Below, in pieces: positions 1 to 9,089 of a stretch of DNA of 64,000 bases. Numbering within the stretch: the stretch's first letter is position 1; every line of letters starts with the position of its first letter. The position numbers and the translations under genes are program-made. Under the pieces are notes generated by a model. That model made no database searches, was not told where the DNA came from, and saw nothing but the letters and a program-made list of their open reading frames with translations. The DNA is from Coprinopsis marcescibilis (Eukaryota; Basidiomycota; Agaricomycetes; Agaricales; Psathyrellaceae), in NCBI GenBank assembly GCA_004369085.1, contig ML210146.1, positions 62,001-126,000 of the forward strand. Direction: 5' to 3'.

Positions 1-323
1 ACACTCCCACTTCTTACGCACCTAGCTCGCATGCAGGCTCAAGTTCAAGCTCCAGCCACGCACCACCTTATAACCCGCAGCCGAATGTCTTCACGAAGGA
101 TAGAGCAGGCCCGGGCACCTCTGCGGCACCGCAAAGAGTGATAGTGCATCAGGACATCGACGAGGCAACCGAGGAGCCAATGGAATTGCCACCACAATAT
201 TCAGAAAGTCGAAATCCTATACCAGGCTTACCGTCGTCCTTTGCACTAACTAGCGCTGGAGGGTCGTCCTCGAATGCCTCAGGCTCCAGACCTCCTCTCC
301 GCGACCAAAAGATTCGGTCATGA
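1..323 (+). CDS. 3' end of a membrane-protein paralog (partial)
   Basis: The frame starting at base 3 is open from the window edge to the TGA at 321-323, so this is the last exon of a gene that begins outside the window. The visible tail is rich in Ser, Pro and Tyr and closes with a block (VHQDIDE...ELPPQYSESRNPIPGLPSS) that matches the end of the next gene (QHKDIED...ELPPQYSESRAPIPGLLSS). The two genes are therefore tandem paralogs. By analogy with the complete copy, this is the cytoplasmic tail of a single-pass surface protein. It carries PPQY and PPYN motifs that fit the PPxY or PY class bound by WW domains of Rsp5/Nedd4 ubiquitin ligases; that binding is an inference. The membrane segment and ectodomain are not visible. 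Confidence 0.8.
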   Translation, partial: TPTSYAPSSHAGSSSSSSHAPPYNPQPNVFTKDRAGPGTSAAPQRVIVHQDIDEATEEPMELPPQYSESRNPIPGLPSSFALTSAGGSSSNASGSRPPLRDQKIRS

Positions 324-641
324 CCGTAGGGACTTGGGAATGACGTGGTTGTTGCCTTCTTTGTAGTTTACGAACGCTGTACTGTATATCTAGCGCTTTA
401 TACACATAATTGGGATTTTTCGGTTTGTTACAGGGATTTTCAAGTTGATAGGGATGAGAATTGGTTGCGAAGGCCGGAGTTGTGCCGATCCATCATGATA
501 ATGCATCAGTCGACAGCGGCCTTGACAGGGACACCGCACAGGTTACTAAGTGCACCCTTGTTTGTGCCGTTAAAGTCCACTACCCTCTGCTTTCTCTCAC
601 CACTCTATGTCACGACGCAGTTAATCTTTCCCTACTTTTCG

Positions 642-2745
642 ATGCGAGCCTGTCTTTACACGTTCCTTTTTGCTGTTTTATTTGCTGTTCAGAGCGTTCA
701 GGCCTTTGAATTTGCCCACAACGATCCCACAGAATGCGGTGACTTTACAGTTCGTTGGGAGGGTACGAAATTTCCCAACTGTTATTGGTTGTGCCAGTTT
801 ACTCACACAGACTTCCAGGAGGATCTCCTCCTTTTCGCTTGCTGATAATTCCTGTACGTTTTCGACCTCTTTTACAGGTCTGCTTGCTCAACACCATCCC
901 CCATAGCCCGGCGGCACTCTGCGGAATCTGTCGATACCCTCCACGGATTATGATGGAACAGCTGGTTCCTTTACCACTCCCCTTTTGTTTGAAGAGGGGA
1001 GCCCGATCCTCTTTGCAATGTCGGATGCGACTGGGGTCACTGCTGGTGGTATCACCCCAGCTTTAACGGTAGGAGAGGCGGAGGATGATGCTACGTGCAA
1101 TACTGTGGATCCCGGTGAGTTCCTGTGGTTGACACTGCTGTCCTGGAATTTGATTAAGTCTTGGCAGGTGCCGACTTCTTCTACACGCTTGACTCTGAAT
1201 TGCAACAATGCGTGTAAGTTTGATAAACAGAAACTTGGTAGTGGTAACTCACGCGCTATTTCCAGGGACTACCCCTTCACTAACTTCGGAGGGGCTGTCC
1301 AACCTATCACAGTCTTCGTGAGTTTCCCATGCCCTTTCTTACTTGCTGGGTACTAACCATCCGTGCAGGGATTTGTTCCTGGCGGCCCTTCCTTCGAGGT
1401 GCAACCCCCAACCGGAACAACTACATTCAATTGGCTTGAAGCCCTGACAGAAGGCACGACCATTGCATTTTTTATGACCGACGCCCGCGGCAGAAACGGG
1501 GGAACGTCGCGCCTGCTGACTGTGGGCCCATCGGCGGAGACTTCTTGCCTCGCAGTTGCATCTACCCAGCGTCCATCGTCAACCTTGCCTCCATCGGCGA
1601 GCACACCTCCGCGAACTTCTCAGTCACGTCCCAGCAGCCCACCCGCCTCGTCTGCCAGCAATGTCACCGAGGGCGCAAACAAAGATGGAAAGGATAATGC
1701 AGAATCAACTGGCAGCTCCAAGACTGGAATCATTGTAGGTGCAGCTGCAGGCGGTTTTGTCCTTCTTGGAGTCCTTGCATTCGTCGTCGTATTCTGCTTC
1801 AAACGGAAGAACAAGCAAAATGCTGTGAATGACGACAAGTTCACTCCCAACAGTTATGGAGCTGCCAACACCAATCCAACAGGAAAACCAACATACCTCC
1901 TTCCCAGTGCCTACAGCTCGTCGACAACCAATCTCGCTCCTGCCAACGTTACTGCCCCTTATGCGCAGGATACATATGCCTCGTCTCAAACTGGCAGCGC
2001 TACTGCACCATATGCGCAGAACACATACGCCTCGTCTCAAACCGGTAATTCTATTTACGCCCCGCCGACCGAGGTGGCCTCGACCTATGGCGGCTACCAA
2101 CCCAGTGCGCACTCTGCCGCTCCCCAGAGCTCGCCATATCCTCAGAGCAACCACGGCAATCTTCCCCCAGCTGTATCGCCATATTATCAAGGCGATTATG
2201 GTGCAAACGGATCACAAGTGGCTCTGATGGCAGCGGGTACGGCGTATGCCCAACCAAACGATGGGGGAATGTACAGTGGATATGGTGCTCAAGGGGCGCC
2301 CTCTGCTCAGACACCTTATGGTGCGTATGGCGGATATAACCAAACAGGATACCCTCAAGGCGCAGCGGCAGCAACTGGTGCGGCTGCTGGCGCCGCATAC
2401 GGCTATGGCCAGCAGCATCAATATGCACCGCAATCCACCTCATCTTATGGCCGTCAACAAGGACAACTCGTCGCAAGGAACGCGGATCCGGCTGAAGCAG
2501 CATATGACCCATACGCAGTACAGAACACGTACCCCCCTCCACCGCCCTCTCAAGCCAGTACCGGCTCGAGTTCGAACGAGAAGCGCGGCCCACCGCCATC
2601 AGCGGCCCCCACACGGGTTATCCAGCACAAGGATATTGAGGACAATTTGGAAATTCTAGACGAATTGCCACCTCAGTATTCTGAGAGCCGTGCCCCTATA
2701 CCCGGGCTGCTTAGCTCAGCGCCACTTCAGGATCGCAAGGGTTGA
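642..2745 (+). CDS. Single-pass membrane protein, Ser/Thr-rich stalk, PPxY tail
   Basis: Six exons can be joined in frame: 642-762, 819-853, 907-1114, 1168-1213, 1266-1317 and 1369-2745, giving about 612 residues. Residues 1-21 form a signal peptide. The ectodomain (about 22-195) has a repeated beta-rich pattern (CGDFTVRWEGG... and again after GFVPGGPSF) common in basidiomycete surface proteins of unknown role. A Ser/Thr/Pro-rich stalk follows, then one membrane helix (IIVGAAAGGFVLLGVLAFVV) and the basic stop-transfer KRKNK. The long cytoplasmic tail is rich in Tyr, Gln, Gly and Ala and ends with ELPPQYSES. The layout resembles Wsc/Mid2-type wall sensors, but I see no WSC cysteine domain. A paralog lies directly upstream. 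The start is the only ATG that yields a signal peptide in this frame. Confidence 0.78.
1951..2052 (+). repeat. Tandem 51-bp coding repeat, two copies
   Basis: Two adjacent 51-base units (1951-2001 and 2002-2052) encode nearly identical 17-residue blocks of the form TAPYAQ(D/N)TYASSQTG in the cytoplasmic tail of the membrane protein. The units differ at a few mostly silent positions, so this is a fairly recent in-frame duplication. Confidence 0.85.
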
Positions 2746-3133
2746 GGGAAGATATTTTGCGTATTCGCGTCGTTTTGGACTGCAGGCACAGTTGTAACAA
2801 CGAACCTGTGTAGACACTCGTTTGTATTCCTTTCATTTTTCTGCCATGTACTTTCAACTGCTTTCCGATCCTTCTGCCATGTGTATTTATCCTATTTCGA
2901 ACGAAGATGCGAAAGGTCGTGCGCATTATACATTATACATTAAGACCGAGGACGCATCCAGAGCAGCACCGTGCATTCTGTTTGAGGCATAGGACAGAGA
3001 AGGTGAACTGTGTGATATATACATAAAAAGATACAACGGGTCCGAAGGGGCCTACTTGAGAGCGCTGTTTATATTAGAACATTTGACGTCTGAATCAATT
3101 CTCTTGCGATAGAGGACGATGTTGTCCTGGTGT
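2746..3133. other. Intergenic, convergent 3' ends
   Basis: About 390 bases between two converging genes. It is AT-rich in the middle and I see no supported coding frame; it probably holds the two 3' untranslated regions. Confidence 0.6.
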
Positions 3134-4099
3134 TCATGATGACTGAGCTCCGCCCACTGGAGGACCTTGGTCAAGACCGTTATCCACAGTAAGGGTCTGT
3201 CGAGCGAAAGCGTCGACCATGGCGTCCTGGTCTTTTCGGCGGCGGTGTCTCCTCCGCCTGTCATCCTTGATTATTCTGTCAATCCGACGACGAGCCTTGA
3301 CGTGAATGCGGGGATCAACTATTGCCTGCTTGCACCTGTAACACGCCAGTTCGATTGAAGCAAGCAAACGCAAGGTTTCCGAAGTGTTTTGCGCCTTTGT
3401 AACCAGTTGTTGGGGTCCGTGTTTGCAAAAATGGGTAATAGAGATAGCTCACGTTTAAAGACCATGACACCACACGGGAACCGTCAACCAAACCAATCAC
3501 CACAAAGTTGCCTCTCTTCTCGGCTTGGAGGTCGGAAGCCTTATCGAATGGTCAACCAAGGTCGATAGGACAACGACAGTACAGTTACACACCTCGTCGA
3601 ATTGAGTGATGATTTTGCCAGACGACTGTGCTCTCACAACTACATACATGCCGGCGAATGACAGTCAGCTCCAACTTCAAAGCGCAAGGGTACAGGGTGC
3701 TCACCGACACGAGACGAATGCCCATTTACTTCCTGGGTCACGATGCCTCTACCCAAGTACATCCACGAGTCTTTCTCCGGCCGACGGATGTGCACTTTAA
3801 CCAGGATCTCCCGAAAGTTGTCGCGGAGCGAAGTTGCTGTTCAACAATTAGACGGGTTGTGGCCGCCTGTCAGTCTTGCGAATTCTGGGCCAAGATGAAA
3901 TTATGCTACATACTGCTCACAGCGGCGAGAGCGTCCAAGAGCGACTTGGTCCCATCCAGGGGTTGGCTAATGGTTTCAGGCTGTACATTCGTCGTTTGTC
4001 CTACATCCACATCCATTGACTCTGCCTGGAAGACACGGGGTAGACGTCAGTCAATTTGACGAGTTTGTGAGGCGAGCGTAAAGAGTTGAGATGTACCAT
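3134..4099 (-). CDS. Uncharacterised protein, possible PH/RanBD-like domain
   Basis: I do not recognise this gene. Joining exons on the minus strand gives about 210 residues. The coding start appears to be an exon that ends right after ATG (4099-4097, donor GTACAT), joined to AESMDVDVGQ. The next pieces read KSLLDALAAVSTTSLRDNFR, then a beta-rich stretch with WMYLGRGIVTQEV, RVVVRAQSSGK, GNFVVIGLVDGS and VVSWSL, then a helix (TSETLRLLASIELACYRC) and a very basic tail (RRRRHRRRKDQD), ending at TGA 3134. Strands followed by one helix, with a W...GRG motif, recall PH-superfold domains such as RanBD or EVH1; that is only inference from pattern. The basic tail could be a nuclear signal. If the ATG-only exon is wrong, the start is the internal ATG of MDVDVG. 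Confidence 0.55.
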
Positions 4100-4467
4100 T
4101 GTTCCCCCAAAGAGTCGTTTATATTGGGGAGTAGAGGGTTGAAGTGAAAGACGAATAGCAGAGTGAATAGCTACAGTGGCTTAATGGCAAGAAGCGTCTG
4201 CGTCCGACCCACACTCAGCCCTCGCGAGCCAATTAACAGCCACGTGATCTTCATTAGCCCCTTTGAAATGGAAATTGCAACTTGCACGCGATTTGCGCAA
4301 AAAGTGTCTTTGTCAAGTACTTTCTACTCGACTCTTTAATGCAAGACACAGACAGTTTTATCTTTGTCGATTGATGAATCAGGCACTTTCTTTGCTTTCT
4401 GTGGCATCGTCGCCAACCAGAAAATGTATAAAAGACAAGGCTCTGGTTAGTCCATAAACACAGCAAC
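4100..4467. other. Divergent intergenic region with TATA box
   Basis: About 370 bases between two divergent genes. The only sign I recognise is the TATA box near its right end, listed separately. Confidence 0.55.
4427..4434 (+). promoter_or_regulatory. TATA box
   Basis: TATAAAAG lies about 34 bases before the ATG of the small acidic protein at 4468. A consensus TATA this close implies a very short 5' leader and often marks a regulated gene in fungi; the regulation is inference. Confidence 0.6.
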
Positions 4468-4870
4468 ATGACCACCCGTAGAACCCCACGCTATTGCGCT
4501 GCAGACCTCGCTCATTCCGACGATATCGAGTACCAGGAAGAATTAATGGAAGAAGAGGATGAGATGGATAGGAAGAAAGAAGAACTGGTTCGTCTGAGAG
4601 CATTTATATGTTTATAAATCGCTGAAATTCGTCTAGGAGGACAGCTCAGACAAGAGCTACGCGCCCTCGTATTCCCAGTCAACGGATTCGTATTCTTCTT
4701 CCCAATCAACAGATTGTAGTGCTTCGTCCCAGTCAACAGATTCGTATACTTCGTCACAATCCTCCCAAGACGACGAGGCTGAAGAGGCTCGTTACAGCTT
4801 GCACAGCGCTTACATGTGCGAACTGGATTATTACCCAGACGACGACGACGACGACGACGATGAAGACTGA
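4468..4870 (+). CDS. Small acidic serine-repeat protein
   Basis: I recognise no family. Two exons join exactly in phase: 4468-4587 (40 codons) and 4637-4870 (77 codons plus TGA), giving 117 residues. The N-terminal part is basic at first (MTTRRTPRY), then strongly acidic (EELMEEEDEMDRKKEEL), which could form a helix. The second exon carries three copies of a nine-residue unit SQST(D)(S/C)(Y/S), then SSQDDEAEEA, and ends with a run of eight or more Asp. The intron donor is the unusual GTTCGT. A TATA box stands 34 bases upstream. The composition suggests a disordered, probably nuclear or chaperone-like, highly charged protein, but I assign no function. Support comes from exact phase, the repeat and the promoter; transcript data are lacking. 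Confidence 0.55.
4673..4765 (+). repeat. 27-bp tandem repeat, three units plus a partial
   Basis: Units begin at 4673, 4700 and 4727, each starting TCCCA(G/A)TCAAC(G/A)GATT, and a degenerate fourth begins at 4754. They encode SQSTDSYSS, SQSTDCSAS and SQSTDSYTS. Their spacing of exactly nine codons keeps the frame. Confidence 0.85.
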
Positions 4871-5013
4871 TAACATTGCGGTCTGCCTGGAACAATGGGA
4901 CGGTTAATATGATATACAATATGAACAGGGTCAATCTGTAATGATAGCAAACGAAATCAATACGAGGCTATTGAAAGCATATTAGAAGAACTGCTTACAT
5001 GAAATAAAAGCGT

Positions 5014-7750
5014 TTAGCGCTGTTCCGACGAGAGGAAGTTTCCGCCGACCAGACATAGGTTACGAGGAGTGAACTGCACGTTCGTTATCGGCGTTCTCTT
5101 TGTTGGGAAGGTTGCCACTAAATCGGTCCTGAAATAAACGCATTAGTCTTCGGTGAATGATTCTAGGAAAGCAACACTCACGTTTGTATGCTTTCCTCGT
5201 CGCGTGCCACAGCTCGGTTCGAATGTCCCTCGTTTCCATGTTCAGAAGGCTTGCTTTTAGGCCCGCCGGCACTCTTGACATCCCAACACCTCACTGTCCA
5301 ATCTGCGCCACCGCTCACAAGCAAGGACGACTCTGCGCTAAACGCCAAAGAGTAAACGGAGGAGGTGTGTCCAGTCATCTTCTTGATTCGCTTCCCAGAA
5401 CCAAGGTCCCACAAGTTGATGGCCAGATCCTCTCCAGCCGTTGCCAAGTAGCGACCGTCAGGGCTCATAGTCAAACATGACACGGGTGCTTGATGGCCTA
5501 TAAAAACCCGAACGCTCGAGCCCCTTTGCACGTCCCATAATCGGGCGGTCCAGTCACTCGAGCCTGTGGCTAGATATAGCGAGTTTGGATGGAATCCCAC
5601 ACACTTGAAGCAGAATTTTCGTTAGTAGACTTGGTCGACAGGAGAACATAACGTACATCAACATCGCCCAAATGGCCCGCATATATCCTCAAACATGACG
5701 TTCTATCAGTAGACCAGAGACGTGCCGTTCTATCTCTGCTTCCAGTGGCAAAGTAGATCCCCATCGGACTCCATTTGACATCCCAAATTGGATTTTCGTG
5801 CCCTCTAAATGCCACAACGTTTGTCATTGTGTCCATTGACCACAAACGCGTTGTTCCGTCGGCAGAGCCAGAGAGCAGGTATTTCGGTGGAGCGGCAGAG
5901 CCGTTAACGGGGTCAAAGGCAACAGAGTACACCGGCCCACTGTGGCCAACCAATTTACGCGTCGTGCTTGCTTTCTTTTCTTTAATCTTTTGCAGAGAGG
6001 ACGCTGGAGAATAAAGAACTAAGCAGAGGCAAAACGCGGGAATTATTACCACGTACAGTCCTTGATAGAACTCAGTGAAAAGTCGCCCCTGAAACCCCTG
6101 AGCTTTTCACCCTTAAGGCTCCAAAGGCGAATGTAGCTTTCGGCGAAACCTGCTGCCATGAGAGATGTATCTTGGGAGAACGTCATGCAGGGGGCCCTGG
6201 CAGAGGTCTGTGAGCACAAGATACCACACAGATCGCATTAAACGTGTCGTACCCTTCTGTTACATCGTGCAAGGTGTATGCGCACACACTTGGCAGAGCT
6301 CTTACCCTAAGCGAAGCCGCTTGGGGGGAATTGAGGTCAACGGAGTTGAGGACGGAAGGGTCGAGTCTGATCCGTTTTCGTGCATCCCTGACAGCGCTAA
6401 CCTCTCGTTCAATGTCGATCGACTTGAGGTTGGGAGGATGTGGGAGAAGGTCTGATTCGGTAGGTGCAACAAGCCCGGCAGGGACAGTGGGCCGCACAAA
6501 TTGAAGGTCAACGTGTGCAGTCGGATCTCTGTCAAGCATTGCCTGCTCACGGATAGCTTTCTCGGTTTCTGTCCGCAGTTCTTCCGATATAGGCGCTGGA
6601 CCGAGTTTGAGCTCTCCTTTACTGGCGTTGAATGCCTGCGGGTTCGCTGACGCGGATTTGTTTCCTGCGGTTTGAGGGATGAGAGATGACAAAAGCCCGG
6701 TTGACCCTTCCCAGGCGTGTGGTGAAACAGAGGTTGGGTTTGAGGATGTAACTTTCGAGAAAGGCTTAGAGGAACCCCTTGACGCTGACAGAGTCATTCA
6801 CATACCATCGAAACGGAGGTGGTTATTCACGACTCGCATGACTGCTGATCTTCCACGCTTCCCTTGCTCTCCTGAGAAGCTGTCTCCAGACCCCATTGCC
6901 TCGCCACCGAATCCCTCTGTCAACCAGCCGACCAGAAGGCTGAATCCAGAGCGACTCATTCGAATGGCGTATTTCTCATTGCGGAATCGTTGAGCTAGCT
7001 CATCGTTTTGTACATGAGAGGGGAGTAGCAACGTCGAGAGGCGGTGTATAGTCTCAGAATGCAACGGAGCCAACGAAGACGAAAAGGTGGCGAAGAATCG
7101 CTGAGCTACCAATATAATTAGCGACTTCAATGAGTATACGCCCTGTAATCATACCAGCTTCTTTGAATCCGTGTTGGATTAAATCGAGGTAGAAATGACA
7201 GAAGATTGGAAAGAGGATTGGTCTGAATTCGGGCTGAAAGTGCGATATGAGGAGGGAGGTACAAACAGAAGATGAATGCGTTTACACGATACATATCCAA
7301 AGACCCATCCACCCATGACTCCAGTTCAGCAAAGCCCTCCTCTTTGTCTGTCGGGTCGAGAGCCAAGAGCTCCTCCGCTCCCACATCTCCTATGCTTGCG
7401 ATGAGGTTTTGGATATTAACTGAGTTGTTCATTGATGACAATTCTTGGAGAACTGTAGACGAGTCCTTGAGCAGATTTTCTCCTGGCCTCGAGGGCTTTT
7501 GAGCGAAGACAGCTAAGGCGCGAACCAGTTCTGAAGCCCCCAAGGTATCAGATTGCTTGCCCTTGTCATCGGGCGAACGTCCTTCGACCTCCTCGAGGAA
7601 TGCTTTCTCGGCTGTCGAATGGCCTCTAGCTCTAAGATACTCGAGAATGACGCGTTCCGCTGACGAGATGGTTGGTGGAACATCCTGAGATTGATTTGCA
7701 GGCGAGGTTGCAGCTGGAGATTGAGAGGATGCTGGAGTAGCTGCCGACAT
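5014..7750 (-). CDS. TAF5: TFIID subunit TAF5 (NTD2 plus WD40)
   Basis: Minus-strand multi-exon gene for the TAF5 scaffold subunit of TFIID (and usually SAGA). The first exon from ATG 7750 encodes a Ser/Pro-rich head and a LisH-like helix pair (SSAERVILEYLRARGHSTAEKAF). The NTD2 region follows (DPTDKEEGFAELESWVDGSLDMYR, then PILFPIFCHFYLDLI and ...RFFATFSSSL). After a linker come WD repeats with VGHSGPVYSVAFD, LLSGSADGTTRLWS, FATGSRDRTARLWS, YLATGSSDWTARLWD, YLATAGEDLAINLWD and LVSGGADWTVRCWD. The last exon reads LVATFPTKRTPITNVQFTPR, the typical TAF5 ending, and stops at 5014. An in-frame extension to 7792 exists, but the 7750 ATG gives the usual start. It is divergent from MAD2 with only about 155 bases between. 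Confidence 0.93.
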
Positions 7751-7905
7751 CGTGAAAGGGTCGAGAGTATCCCTGGTGCCAAGACATTCCACACTGACCG
7801 ACTGGGCGGATCACGTGGCATCGTGTCCAGCACGCGTCGGCCAATTGTTGCTTTAGCCTTTCCACTCAAACCATCCTCTGTCTTTCGCCAGCATTTTGAC
7901 AAGCC

Positions 7906-8747
7906 ATGGCCACCAGACAGGCGAAGAAACAGGCTATTACTCTCAAAGGCTCATGTGCCCTGGTCACAGAGTTCTTTAAATACGCTGTCAACACGTAGGC
8001 AAAAGCGATTTGGTTGTTCAAGCCCATATGCTCAAAGAGGTTGCAGAATTCTGTTTCAAAGGGAGGTGTACCCTTCAGATGACTTTCATATGGTCAAAAA
8101 ATATGGCCAGACAGTCCTCGTAACACAGGACCTCGCGCTTGAAAACTACCTCGATAGGTGAAAACAAGAGCTCATCGTCGTCTGGAAGTGGCTACTGACG
8201 GTCATCAAAGGATTCTAACCCAGGTTCAAAGTGCGTATCGTACATGCCCTTGCATCTTTGATTGTCTGCTCATCAGGGTTTGTAGAATGGTTACTCACAG
8301 GGCAGATAACGCAACTTGTCCTAGCCATTATCTCAAAGGATACAAGGACACCGCTTGAGCGATGGGTTTTTGACGTCAAATTGGTGGAACCCCCTGCAAA
8401 CTCGACTGAACCGTAAGTTTGGTTCGCTGCATGTTTGATGGCAACAGTCACTGAGAGATAGAGAACCCAGACAGCCGCCGAAGCCTGAGGCCGAAATTCA
8501 GTCAGAAATCAGGGCCATTTTAAAGCAAATCATCTCAATGGTGACCTACCTACCAGTAATCCAGGAGCCGACGGTTTTCAATATTCTGGCGTATACGTCT
8601 GAATCAGCAGATGTGCCTGCAGGAGAATGGGTCGACACGGACCCGCTAGCGATTGAAGCGAGCAAGAGCCAGCAGGTCAAGATGCGCAGCTTCAGCACTG
8701 ACGTTCATCGCATTGAAGCGATGGTTGCATATCGTTACGAAGAATAG
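7906..8747 (+). CDS. MAD2: Spindle checkpoint protein MAD2 (HORMA)
   Basis: MAD2 binds Cdc20 and Mad1 at unattached kinetochores and holds back the APC/C. The first exon reads MATRQAKKQAITLKGSCALV and TEFFKYAVNT. Later exons give VYPSDDFHMVKKYGQT, VLVTQDLALENYLD, GQITQLVLAIISKDT, LERWVFDV, then EIQSEIRAILKQI and a C-terminal part with TYLPVIQEPTVFNILAYT and the final DVHRIEAMVAYRYEE. These are the expected HORMA core and C-terminal safety belt, about the usual length near 205 residues after splicing. The start at 7906 matches the family N-terminus. The promoter region is shared with TAF5. Confidence 0.93.
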
Positions 8748-9089
8748 TTAGCATTATAATGTAGAATGATGTGGATGGTATGGCCATCGAAACGACGAAA
8801 CTTGCGGCGACGATGACCATCACAAGTTGAATACCTTTGTTTCGGGACCCTAAATAGTGGGTGGATGGCATGAGACCAGATGATTGATTGCCTTGGAGAC
8901 AAGACATGAATAAAGAGTTGGTTTGGTTTCGCTTGGTCCAGTCCCTCACCCACCGGTCTTTGGTCCCCTTCGTTCCCTTTTGTCTTCTGACTTTTTCTTT
9001 TTAATTCTCCTTTTCGCCAGTCGACTGGCTACGCTCTTTTAACGATATTCTGATAGCACTCCTGGCGGGTCGTCAAGCACAAGTTTAAT
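8748..9089. other. Intergenic, MAD2 3' end and noxA promoter
   Basis: About 340 bases with no coding frame I support. The right part contains the pyrimidine-rich tract listed separately. Confidence 0.6.
8958..9017 (+). promoter_or_regulatory. CT-rich tract upstream of noxA
   Basis: A run of about 60 bases that is almost all C and T lies 70 to 130 bases before the noxA ATG. Pyrimidine tracts of this kind are common near transcription starts of filamentous fungal genes; the assignment is inference. Confidence 0.4.

Noticed and set aside
2051..2614. Minus-strand open frame of 187 codons
   Set aside because: Antisense to the last exon of the membrane protein, with no motif; repeats on the coding strand keep it open.
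4512..4934. Minus-strand open frame of 140 codons rich in Arg and Ser
   Set aside because: It is the antisense shadow of the acidic repeat protein; its composition follows from the GAC/GAA repeats on the other strand.
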